NCBI RefSeq assembly: GCF_040786285.1
Contig: NZ_JBFMKQ010000002.1
Location: 806,001 to 870,000, forward strand
Length of the DNA: 64,000 bases
Direction of reading: 5' to 3'
Origin: Aquimarina sp040786285
Lineage (GTDB): Bacteria; Bacteroidota; Bacteroidia; Flavobacteriales; Flavobacteriaceae
The first letter of the stretch is position 1; each line of letters starts with the position of its first letter. The position numbers and the translations under genes were made by a program. Shown piece by piece: positions 37,521 to 45,727 of this stretch. Under the pieces are notes generated by a model. The model was given only the letters and a program-made list of their open reading frames with translations, did not search any database and was not told where the DNA came from.

Positions 37521-37971
37521 ATTGATGATTTTGATCGCCTAATTTAACTAAAAGGGGCTAGGCAGGCAGGATCCTTAACAAATTTATAAGATTACCAGTT
37601 ATTTTTGATTTTATTTTAATCTGCTATTTATGTGTAAATTAGGTAAGATTGGATGACTATTATATTAATTATTTATTAATAAATACGTTTTGAAAGTGTT
37701 GCTACTGGTTCAGTTAAAGAATTAGTAATATATTAGACACGAAGTTTTTTTTCAATTCTGAAGGAAAACTTTTTTTTGGGAAAATTTATAATAGGGGCTT
37801 TTGCTAGTGGTTTACTTCATGCTAAATTACTAGCTCATTTTTTGATAATCGTTTTTCTTGTTAAAACCTTTAGCAATCCGATAGAAAAAACAAATTAACT
37901 TGTCATTTCCTTTGAGTTAATATTTCCATTAAAACATTTAACCTTTAATTCTTTTAAAGTTTATAAAGAGT
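37521..37971. other. Intergenic region upstream of the first duplicated cassette
   Basis: These 451 bases separate the divergent M28 peptidase gene from the first cassette. A weak inverted repeat (GCTAGT at 37803-37808, ACTAGC at 37829-37834) is seen, and an exact TAnnTTTG match on the minus strand at 37579-37586 could serve the M28 gene. No gene was recognised. Confidence 0.4.
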
Positions 37972-37989
37972 ATGGATACAATCAACAAA

Positions 37990-38718
37990 ATGAAAAAAAA
38001 TCTTGTTTTTTTCTTGTTACCATTTGCCGTTTTTGGGCAAGATGTTGATAAGAAGAGTTCTTATTATGACTGGTTCGATCAAGTACTAGGGCGAGAACAT
38101 ACGGGATTATATAACGGGAAGCAATATGTTGATCTTGATATTAACAGAATTCACGATAATAAAAATGCTTTCTTTTTATCGGATAAAGTTATGAACGGTT
38201 CTGTTATGTATGATGGTCAAACGTATCATAATATTGGGATGAAGTATAATCTTGAGAAGGATATACTTTTGGTTACCTTAAAATCGGGTACTACGGTTTC
38301 TATTATCCAATTGATTCGGGATAAAATAGATGAGTTTACAATTGATGGATATAGATTTATTAGAATCACTGATATACTTGAAGATAATACATCAATTAAT
38401 GGATTTTATGAAGTGTTAGTAGAAGATTCTTCTTTTTCGTTGTTGAAGAAAAATAAAAAGAACAGAAGAAAAAATATACAAGCAGGTAGGTTGTTATCCT
38501 ATGAATTTGCAAGTGCAAATAGTTATATTTTGTTGATGAATAAGAAGTATAAAAAGGTAACAACTGCTAAAGCAGATATAATTAAAATCTTTCCTGAACA
38601 TAAAAAAGAGATTAAACAGTTTTATGAGGCTTATAAAAGATTAAGAAAATCAGAACCAGACACGTTTATGCAAAGGCTATTTAAAAAAATTGTTAATCCA
38701 TCCTCATCCTCGATATAA
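37990..38718 (+). CDS. Secreted protein of unknown function, cassette 1 gene A
   Basis: I do not recognise the family. From the ATG at 37990 the protein has 242 residues and a clean signal peptide (MKKNLVFFLLPFAVFGQ); the ATG at 37972 adds six residues. Notable stretches are YYDWFDQVLG, TGLYNGKQYVDLDIN, FFLSDKVMNGSVMYDGQTY, a basic KKNKKNRRKN patch, and a helical C-terminus (IKQFYEAYKRLRKSEPDTFM). The clear paralogue at 44970-45725 keeps all of these. Predicted to be mostly beta-strand in the first half and periplasmic. The receptor gene begins one base after its stop, so the two are tightly coupled and the product may work at the receptor. Confidence 0.75.
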   Translation: MKKNLVFFLLPFAVFGQDVDKKSSYYDWFDQVLGREHTGLYNGKQYVDLDINRIHDNKNAFFLSDKVMNGSVMYDGQTYHNIGMKYNLEKDILLVTLKSGTTVSIIQLIRDKIDEFTIDGYRFIRITDILEDNTSINGFYEVLVEDSSFSLLKKNKKNRRKNIQAGRLLSYEFASANSYILLMNKKYKKVTTAKADIIKIFPEHKKEIKQFYEAYKRLRKSEPDTFMQRLFKKIVNPSSSSI

Positions 38719-38719
38719 T

Positions 38720-41500
38720 ATGAATTTTAATATAAGAAGATGTTTTGCTCTGAGTTTTTTGTTGTTTGTTTCGGGCATTTGGGCACAACAAAAGGATTCA
38801 TTAATCACGCTATCATTTAAGAACTTAGACCTGAATTCTGTAATTACTCAAATAGAAGGTCAAACAGAGTATCGTTTTTATTTTATTGATCCCTGGTTAC
38901 AAGAGTATAGCGATATGTCTGGGGATTATAATAATGTTTCGATTACCGATGTATTGAATGATCTTTTTGAGAATACTGTACTTAATTTTTATATAATGAA
39001 AGAGGGTAAAGTGATTCTTACCCAGAATAATATTATATATGACAACCTTCCTGAAAACTTTTTCGGAAAACCGAGAGATAGTATTGAACAAGAGGTAAAA
39101 AGAAGGTATAAAAGGGTTTCACCAGTTTTTGCAACCAGTAAAAGCCCTGCTAAAAATGTTAGGATAGAAACCATTAGAATAGGTAAGGCACTTAGAGGAA
39201 ATTTAAAGCAAAACTTTACACTATCAGGATACATTACAAATGAACAAACTAAAAAACCATTACCTAATGCTGTTATCGCCATAAATGGTAATAATGTTGG
39301 AGTTGTAACCGATAACAATGGGTTTTATGAAGTAGAATTGGAAGTTGGAACTAATGTTTTTGAGATCAATTCTTTGGGGATGGAGAGTTTTAAAAAGAAC
39401 ATAATTATATATAGTGATGGCAGATATGATACCTCTATTAATGAAAAAATAGAGCAGCTGGACGAAGTGCTTCTTCAGACCGAGATTAATAATAATGTAG
39501 AAGAAGTAGTAACAAAAACAAAAGTAGATGTAGAGGAATCTAAGAATATACCATTGGCCTTGGGTGAGCGTGATGTTCTTAAAGTTGCCACCGCTTTGCC
39601 AGGAATTAGTACTGCTGGTGAGGGAGCTGCAGGATACAATGTAAGAGGAGGAAAAGCAGATCAAAACCTTATCCTTTTAGATGATGCGGTGGTCTATAAT
39701 CCTCAACACTTTTTTGGGATTTTCTCGGCACTAAATCCATTTGCTCTGGGAGATGTAAGTATATATAAAAATAGTATTCCTGCAGAATATGGGGGTAGAT
39801 TATCCTCTGTTTTTGATTTAACAACAAAAGATGCAAGTGTTGAGGAGTTTAAAGGAGAAGCCTCTGTAGGCCCCGTTACAGGAAATGTTTTGTTAGAAGC
39901 ACCTATTATTAAGAATAAGGCTGGATTAATGATAGGTGGGCGAGGAGCCTATGCTAATTGGATTTTAAGCTCATTAGATGACGAATCTCTTCAAAATAGT
40001 GAAGCATCCTTTTATGATGTTGTGGCAAAATATAATCATCAAATTACAGAAAAATCCAAAATAGAAGCAACGGCATATTTGAGCAGAGATGATTTTAGTA
40101 TTACTTCAGATTCATTATATGTCTATGGGAATAGAGCCTTATCGTTAAGGTGGAATTATAGATTTAACGAAAAGAATTCTGGTAAATTAGCTTTGTCTAA
40201 TAGTCAGTATAAATTTGATATCGAATTTGATGGACAAAGTAATGATGATTTTGAATTAGGGTATAGTATCGATGAAACAGAATTAAAACTTCAGTTTAAA
40301 TATTTATATAGTGATAAATTGAATTTTGATTATGGTGTTTCTAGTAAACTATATAATGTTAGACCAGGAGAGATTAACCCTAAAGGAGCAGAATCTATTA
40401 TTTCTCCTTTTGAGGTTGATAAAGAAAGAGGACTTGAATCTGCCGTTTTCTTAACATCAGAAATTGATTTGACTAAAAAGCTTTCTCTTAGCGCAGGGAT
40501 TAGGTATTCTGTTTTTAATGCACTTGGAGCAGGTACACAGAATATATATCAAGAAGGAACTCCAAGAAGCGAAGGTACGGTACAAGAAACATTATCTTTT
40601 GATGAGAATGAAGTCATTGAAACTTATGGAGGACCCGAATTTAGAGTTTCCGGGCGATATTTATTAGGAGAGGATTTGTCGGTAAAAGCGTCATATAACA
40701 AAACGTTTCAATTTATACACACGCTTTCTAATAACACTACTGTATCACCAATTGATACCTGGAAACTTTCAGATCTTAATATAGAACCACAGAGTTCTCA
40801 ACAATATGCCTTAGGAGTATATAAAAATTTTGATGACAATGCGTACGAATTGAGTTTAGAAGGATTTTATAAAAATTCAGATAATATATTAGATTTTAAA
40901 ACAGGTGCAGAAATCTTATTAAACGAAAATGTAGAAACCGAGGTGTTACAAGGAAAAGGAAAGGCGTATGGAGTAGAATTTTTGCTTAAAAAACAAAAAG
41001 GAAAGCTTTATGGTTGGCTGGGTTATACGTATTCTCGTTCTTTAATACAGTTAGATAGTCAATTTAGAGAAGAAAGGGTAAACAATGGTGATTTTTTTCC
41101 TTCTAATTTTGATAAACCTCATGACTTTAGCTTAGTGGCTAATTATAAGCTTACAAGACGTTTTAGCTTATCTACAAATTTTGTATATCAAACGGGTAGG
41201 CCTATAACTTTTCCAATAGGAAGTTTTTCTTTCAATGGATCAGATTTTACAGTATTTAGTGAGCGAAACAAGTTTAGAATCCCTGACTTCTATAGATTAG
41301 ATATTGGATTTAATATAGAAGGAAATCATAAGAAAAATAAATTGGCTCATAGTTTCTGGACCATATCAATTTATAATGTATTAGGACGTAATAATCCTTT
41401 TTCGGTATTTTTTGTTACCGAAAATGGCGAGGTAAAAGGATTAAAAAGTTCTATTTTCTCGATCCCGGTACCTTCTATTACATACAATTTTAAATTTTAA
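38720..41500 (+). CDS. TonB-dependent receptor with STN domain, cassette 1 gene B
   Basis: A 926-residue outer-membrane receptor. I choose the ATG at 38720, one base after the previous stop, which gives a good signal peptide (MNFNIRRCFALSFLLFVSGI, cleaved after WAQ). Order: STN domain (about 25-100, SLITLSFKNLDLNSVITQIE), a linker, carboxypeptidase-like beta domain (about 170-255, TLSGYITNEQTKKPLPNAV), plug (about 280-400, YNVRGGKADQNLILLDDAV), then a barrel ending SITYNFKF. STN domains normally signal to a FecR anti-sigma factor, but no FecR or sigma gene lies in this operon. The DUF4249 lipoprotein starts 4 bases downstream and probably caps the receptor as SusD does SusC. The substrate is unknown. 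Confidence 0.88.
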   Translation: MNFNIRRCFALSFLLFVSGIWAQQKDSLITLSFKNLDLNSVITQIEGQTEYRFYFIDPWLQEYSDMSGDYNNVSITDVLNDLFENTVLNFYIMKEGKVILTQNNIIYDNLPENFFGKPRDSIEQEVKRRYKRVSPVFATSKSPAKNVRIETIRIGKALRGNLKQNFTLSGYITNEQTKKPLPNAVIAINGNNVGVVTDNNGFYEVELEVGTNVFEINSLGMESFKKNIIIYSDGRYDTSINEKIEQLDEVLLQTEINNNVEEVVTKTKVDVEESKNIPLALGERDVLKVATALPGISTAGEGAAGYNVRGGKADQNLILLDDAVVYNPQHFFGIFSALNPFALGDVSIYKNSIPAEYGGRLSSVFDLTTKDASVEEFKGEASVGPVTGNVLLEAPIIKNKAGLMIGGRGAYANWILSSLDDESLQNSEASFYDVVAKYNHQITEKSKIEATAYLSRDDFSITSDSLYVYGNRALSLRWNYRFNEKNSGKLALSNSQYKFDIEFDGQSNDDFELGYSIDETELKLQFKYLYSDKLNFDYGVSSKLYNVRPGEINPKGAESIISPFEVDKERGLESAVFLTSEIDLTKKLSLSAGIRYSVFNALGAGTQNIYQEGTPRSEGTVQETLSFDENEVIETYGGPEFRVSGRYLLGEDLSVKASYNKTFQFIHTLSNNTTVSPIDTWKLSDLNIEPQSSQQYALGVYKNFDDNAYELSLEGFYKNSDNILDFKTGAEILLNENVETEVLQGKGKAYGVEFLLKKQKGKLYGWLGYTYSRSLIQLDSQFREERVNNGDFFPSNFDKPHDFSLVANYKLTRRFSLSTNFVYQTGRPITFPIGSFSFNGSDFTVFSERNKFRIPDFYRLDIGFNIEGNHKKNKLAHSFWTISIYNVLGRNNPFSVFFVTENGEVKGLKSSIFSIPVPSITYNFKF

Positions 41501-41504
41501 AATA

Positions 41505-42755
41505 ATGAAACTCTATATTAGGTTATTCAAATACAAAAAAATAGCAAATATTTTAATTTTGCTTTTGATCAGTAGTATGATGTCTCAGTGTGTGGATCCT
41601 TTTGAGATAGAAACAGAGAGTTTTGAGAGTATTTTGATTATCAATACCACAATGACCGATGAAGTAAAACATCAAAAAGTTCTATTATCAAGAACATTTA
41701 GATTTGAGGACAGTATACCACCCCCAGAGAATGGAGCTGCAGTCAAAGTTATTGAAGGTTCTGGTGTAGAATATCTCTTTAGTGCCGAAAATCAAACTCC
41801 CGGAACCTATATTTCAGAGCAAGAATTTGCCATACAACCTGATAAAGAATATACATTATCCATAAAAACTTCAGATGGCCGATCCTATATTTCTGATAAA
41901 GCCTCATTACCTCAACAAACATCTATTGAAAATGTATATGCAAAACAAATAACTAATGACCAAGGGGTAGAAGGAGTAGGGATATTTGTAACTACTTTTG
42001 ATCCTACTGGTAATTCTAAATACTATCGGTATGAATATGAAGAAACGTTTAGGTTTGAAGCGCCGTTTTGGGTAGAAACTGATGTAAGAGCTATTAAAGA
42101 AACGAATGAAGAGGGAGAAGATGAAATTAGTTTTGTGTTTGAAGTAAGGCCTCTAGGCGAAAGAATATGTTATAGAAATGATCTGTCTAATGAAATTATT
42201 ATAACCGATACAAATGACTTTTCGGAAGATAGGCTTACTGACTTTTTATTCAGATTTATCCCAGCCGAAGATGTTAAAGTTGCAGATCGATATAGCATCT
42301 TGGTTAAACAACTTGTGCAATCAAGAGAAGCGAATGAGTTTTATGAAACCCTTAATAATTTTTCAGAATCAGAAAGTTTGTTTTCACAAGTACAACCAGG
42401 ATTTATTAGAGGTAATATAGTTTCAGAAACCAATCCTGATGAGAAAGTTTTAGGATATTTTGAGATATCTTCTATAGCAACAGAACGGATATTTTTTAAT
42501 AGAGGAGATATTTTAAGAGAAGAGCTACCAAGTTTTGAACTCGAATGTTTTGAAGTTACAATAGCACCTGCTCCTTTTGAGCCTGAAGAAGATTTTCGTA
42601 GAAGATTAAGGGCGGTCATTAATAGTAATAGATTAAAGTTTTTAGTTTCCGTGGGAGGCTCTCCAGGAGGTAGTGTCTTTACTTTTGTGCCCAGACAATG
42701 TGGTGATTGTACTGCATTAGGAAAAAGTGATCCCCCAGATTTTTGGGTAGAATAA
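41505..42755 (+). CDS. DUF4249 outer-membrane lipoprotein, cassette 1 gene C
   Basis: A 416-residue lipoprotein (lipobox around MMSQCVDPFE). It fits DUF4249: an N-terminal beta domain with YLFSAENQTPGTYISEQEF-type strands, an EYTLSIKTSDGRSY segment, a central YYRYEYEETFRFEAPFW motif, and the family's C-terminal CGDCTALGKSDPPDFW, where two Cys may form a disulfide. DUF4249 proteins are regularly encoded beside TonB-dependent receptors of the carboxypeptidase-like type; they are thought to be surface partners of the receptor, though no ligand is established. The gene follows the receptor by 4 bases and precedes gene D by 40 bases. Confidence 0.85.
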   Translation: MKLYIRLFKYKKIANILILLLISSMMSQCVDPFEIETESFESILIINTTMTDEVKHQKVLLSRTFRFEDSIPPPENGAAVKVIEGSGVEYLFSAENQTPGTYISEQEFAIQPDKEYTLSIKTSDGRSYISDKASLPQQTSIENVYAKQITNDQGVEGVGIFVTTFDPTGNSKYYRYEYEETFRFEAPFWVETDVRAIKETNEEGEDEISFVFEVRPLGERICYRNDLSNEIIITDTNDFSEDRLTDFLFRFIPAEDVKVADRYSILVKQLVQSREANEFYETLNNFSESESLFSQVQPGFIRGNIVSETNPDEKVLGYFEISSIATERIFFNRGDILREELPSFELECFEVTIAPAPFEPEEDFRRRLRAVINSNRLKFLVSVGGSPGGSVFTFVPRQCGDCTALGKSDPPDFWVE

Positions 42756-42795
42756 AATCAAGACTTGTAAAAATGTTTAATGTAAAATTATTTCT

Positions 42796-44577
42796 GTGAA
42801 AATAAAACCATTAGTATATCTCTTTCTGCTCCTTTTTATATCATCAATTCAGGCGCAAAGACAGTATGTTTTAGAAACAATAGAAGACTCGTTTGGCTAT
42901 AATCAAATCCCTCAAGAAAAGATGTTTATTCATTATAATACAACATTGTTGTTTGCAGGGGAGTATTTGTATTACAGGTTGTACTGTTTAAATATTGAAA
43001 ATAATCACTTAAGTGATATAAGTAAGATAGGTTATGTAGAACTTATTGGAGAAAACGGGAAAGCCGTGTTCAAACATAAAATTAAACTTGAAAATGGTTC
43101 CGGGCAAGGTGATTTTTTCCTTCCGGTTTCTGTCCCATCTGGAAATTATAAATTGATAGGTTATACACAATGGATGCTCAATGCAGAAAGTAATCTTTTC
43201 TTTCAAGGGGATATAACCATACTAAATCCTTACCAAGGAGATCAAAAAGCAATTCTTTCTAATAATTCTTTGGAATCTTCTATCAATGGTAATATTAATC
43301 CAATTAAATCACAAATAATAAAGTCAAAAGTAAGTGCAGGGATAACACTTGCACTAAATAAAGAAGTTGTCAAAAAAAGAAGTCCTGTAGTATTAACTAT
43401 TGATAAGCACGAATCTATTAATCAATCTGGTGATTATTCAATCTCGGTCAGTAAAAAGAATTCTTATGTTTCTGCGAAAGCTATTTCTACGGTAGATTTT
43501 TCGATTTTGAACTCTAAAAATATTAAGAATAAAATGAAATCAGTAAACTCTTCTATTTTTTTACCCGAAATGCGTGGAGAATTGATGTACGGAAAAGTTA
43601 TACCTAAAGAACCAACGTTTCCGGTTTCATCTGTTCAAATTGCAATGTCTATACCGGGTAAAACAAATGATATAAAAATTGTGTCTACTAATGATAAAGG
43701 AAATTTCATGATTAACTTAAATAAAACCTATAGCGAAGATGAGTTTGTGTTTCAGGTTTTAGGAGAGAATAGAAATGACTATCGCATTGAGCTTAGTGAA
43801 ATTCCTGAGGTTGATTACCCCAATTTTGATTTTTATAAGTTTAAATTAACCCAAGAATTAAAGGATCATATCATTGATCGCAGTGTTCATAATCAGATTG
43901 ATAATAGTTTTTTTACCGTTAAACCAGATACTATTCAAGACTCCGGTAATTATTTGCCTTTTTATGGAAATCATTATACCACATATAGCCTTGATGAATA
44001 TACCAGATTTGCTACAGTAAGAGAAACTATAGTAGAAATTGTAGATGATGTATGGATGACAAAAGATGCTGGGGGAGATAAAGTATTTGCAGTTAGAGGA
44101 TATTACCCTACTCAAGAAGATTATGGTTATAAACCTCTAGTTATTATAGATGGTATTGTAGAACAAGAACATGAGGACTTTATGGAGTATGATGCTAGAA
44201 AGATTAAGAAAATTAGTCTGGTTAGGGATCGATATTTTTTAGGAACTAAAATTTTTGAAGGCGTATTAATTTTTGAAACTATTGAAGGTAATTATTCTGA
44301 GAATTTGAACAAAGCGTATTTATTGAAAACTGAATTGTTACGACCGTTAGCACACAAAAATTATTATAAACAACAATATGGTCAAGAAATTAATGATTAT
44401 GATCGTATTCCTGATTTTAGATCTCAATTACTATGGGAACCTAGCGTTACTTTAAGTGATACTAAAACAATCAAATTTTTTACCTCTGATGTAGCCGGAG
44501 ATTATGAAATATCTCTTGAGGGATTTACAAATGATGGGGTTCCGGTATCTTTAAAAAAACAATTTAAGGTAGAGTAG
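42796..44577 (+). CDS. Macroglobulin-like secreted protein, cassette 1 gene D
   Basis: A 593-residue protein with signal peptide (MKIKPLVYLFLLLFISSIQA, the first codon being GTG). The N-terminus resembles MG2-type domains of bacterial macroglobulin-like proteins: PQEKMFIHYNTTLLFAGEYL, then SVPSGNYKLIGYTQWML. The middle has LPEMRGELMYGKVI and beta-rich repeats; the C-terminus ends DYEISLEGFTNDG. It lacks any thioester motif that I can see. It is probably a periplasmic or surface beta-sandwich protein acting with the receptor and DUF4249 lipoprotein. No ATG or TTG start fits better, and its paralogue at 49777 also starts with GTG. Confidence 0.7.
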   Translation: MKIKPLVYLFLLLFISSIQAQRQYVLETIEDSFGYNQIPQEKMFIHYNTTLLFAGEYLYYRLYCLNIENNHLSDISKIGYVELIGENGKAVFKHKIKLENGSGQGDFFLPVSVPSGNYKLIGYTQWMLNAESNLFFQGDITILNPYQGDQKAILSNNSLESSINGNINPIKSQIIKSKVSAGITLALNKEVVKKRSPVVLTIDKHESINQSGDYSISVSKKNSYVSAKAISTVDFSILNSKNIKNKMKSVNSSIFLPEMRGELMYGKVIPKEPTFPVSSVQIAMSIPGKTNDIKIVSTNDKGNFMINLNKTYSEDEFVFQVLGENRNDYRIELSEIPEVDYPNFDFYKFKLTQELKDHIIDRSVHNQIDNSFFTVKPDTIQDSGNYLPFYGNHYTTYSLDEYTRFATVRETIVEIVDDVWMTKDAGGDKVFAVRGYYPTQEDYGYKPLVIIDGIVEQEHEDFMEYDARKIKKISLVRDRYFLGTKIFEGVLIFETIEGNYSENLNKAYLLKTELLRPLAHKNYYKQQYGQEINDYDRIPDFRSQLLWEPSVTLSDTKTIKFFTSDVAGDYEISLEGFTNDGVPVSLKKQFKVE

Positions 44578-44643
44578 CATTTTTTTAGATGCATAAATAC
44601 CCTTATAGAAAGTATTAAGATGTAAAAATATTTTTGCAATTTT

Positions 44644-44892
44644 TCATTTTTCAACTGTATTCATCACTTCTGTAATCAACATCTGAATTTCAGTGACCAT
44701 TGGTGTTAAATAAGTTTCATAACCATCATGATGGTGGATAAATTCCTTTTTTATACTCGTATTAGATGTTTCCAATTGTTTTTGAATAGTTTTAGGTAAA
44801 TCTAAAAAACACTCTGAAGTAAACTTATTAACACGAAAACGTTGTAGGTTTTGTGTGCTACATGAATTTCGAATATTTCCTCTTATCTTAGT
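44644..44892 (-). pseudogene. Possible gene remnant between the two cassettes
   Basis: An 83-codon open frame on the minus strand runs from a stop at 44893-44895 to TGA at 44644-44646 without an early start codon; the first ATG comes only near the end. The peptide (for example RNSCSTQNLQRFRVNKFTSE, KKEFIHHHDGYETYLTPMV) has a composition like real protein, not like a shadow frame. No family was recognised. It may be the tail of a gene present before the cassette was duplicated, or chance. Confidence 0.3.
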
Positions 44893-44969
44893 TTATAGGG
44901 ACTTCTTAAAATTTTAGAAGAGGGATATACAGAAAAAGAATTCTGATTTTACACAAACAGATAGGGGAT

Positions 44970-45725
44970 ATGTTTTCAGCTTATAAGAAAAAGAGCGTTT
45001 TAGCTTTTTTAATACTTCCATTTTTATTTTATGGCCAAGCAAACGATGATGAGATTGCATATTATGATTGGTTTGATAGAATGTTGGGTGAAGAATGCAC
45101 AGGACTCTATAATGGTAGACAGTATATTGATACCGATATCAATAAAATATTTGAAAATAAGCATTCTTTTTTTCTGTCTGATAAGGTACTATCTGGTTCG
45201 ATCACCTATAATGGACAAACCTATTATAATTTAGGAATCAAATACAATTTAGAAACAGAACAAGTTATAGTAAACCTTCAACCGGGCACTGTTACTTCGG
45301 TTATTCAATTAATTGCAGATAAGATAACATCGTTTTATATTGAGAAACATAAATTTGTAAGCTTAGATACTACTCTAGATCCAAAATATCCAATTTCTGG
45401 ATTCTTTGAAATCATTACCGAGCAACCTCAATTTGTACTATATAAAAAGAATAAAAAAAATCGAAAAAAACGCCTTGAAGATATAGGAGGGAGTAAAATC
45501 TATTATGAATTTACTGCACACAATAAGTACATTCTTTTTATCGATCAAACCTATCATGAAGTTAATAGTAAAGATGATTTTATTTCTATTTTTCCAGAAG
45601 TGAAGCAAGGAATAAAGTCATTTTACAGCACTCAAAAAAGTTTACGAAAATCGAATCCTGACGCTTTTATGAAACAATTGCTTGAAGATGTTATTTATCT
45701 GTCAATTTCAAAAAACAATTTATAA
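44970..45725 (+). CDS. Secreted protein of unknown function, cassette 2 gene A'
   Basis: A 251-residue paralogue of the protein at 37990. It begins MFSAYKKKSVLAFLILPFLF and is probably cleaved after YGQ. Shared positions include YYDWFDRMLG, TGLYNGRQYIDTDIN, FFLSDKVLSGSITYNGQTY, the basic KKNKKNRKKR patch and the helical end LRKSNPDAFMKQL. The family is not recognised. The next gene starts 2 bases after the stop. The conservation of surface-exposed-looking YNGxQY segments in both copies suggests they are functionally important. Confidence 0.75.
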   Translation: MFSAYKKKSVLAFLILPFLFYGQANDDEIAYYDWFDRMLGEECTGLYNGRQYIDTDINKIFENKHSFFLSDKVLSGSITYNGQTYYNLGIKYNLETEQVIVNLQPGTVTSVIQLIADKITSFYIEKHKFVSLDTTLDPKYPISGFFEIITEQPQFVLYKKNKKNRKKRLEDIGGSKIYYEFTAHNKYILFIDQTYHEVNSKDDFISIFPEVKQGIKSFYSTQKSLRKSNPDAFMKQLLEDVIYLSISKNNL

Positions 45726-45727
45726 AA

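Noticed and set aside
39260..39664. A 134-codon minus-strand frame inside the cassette 1 receptor
   Set aside because: Antisense of the carboxypeptidase-like and plug domains; no start context or family match.
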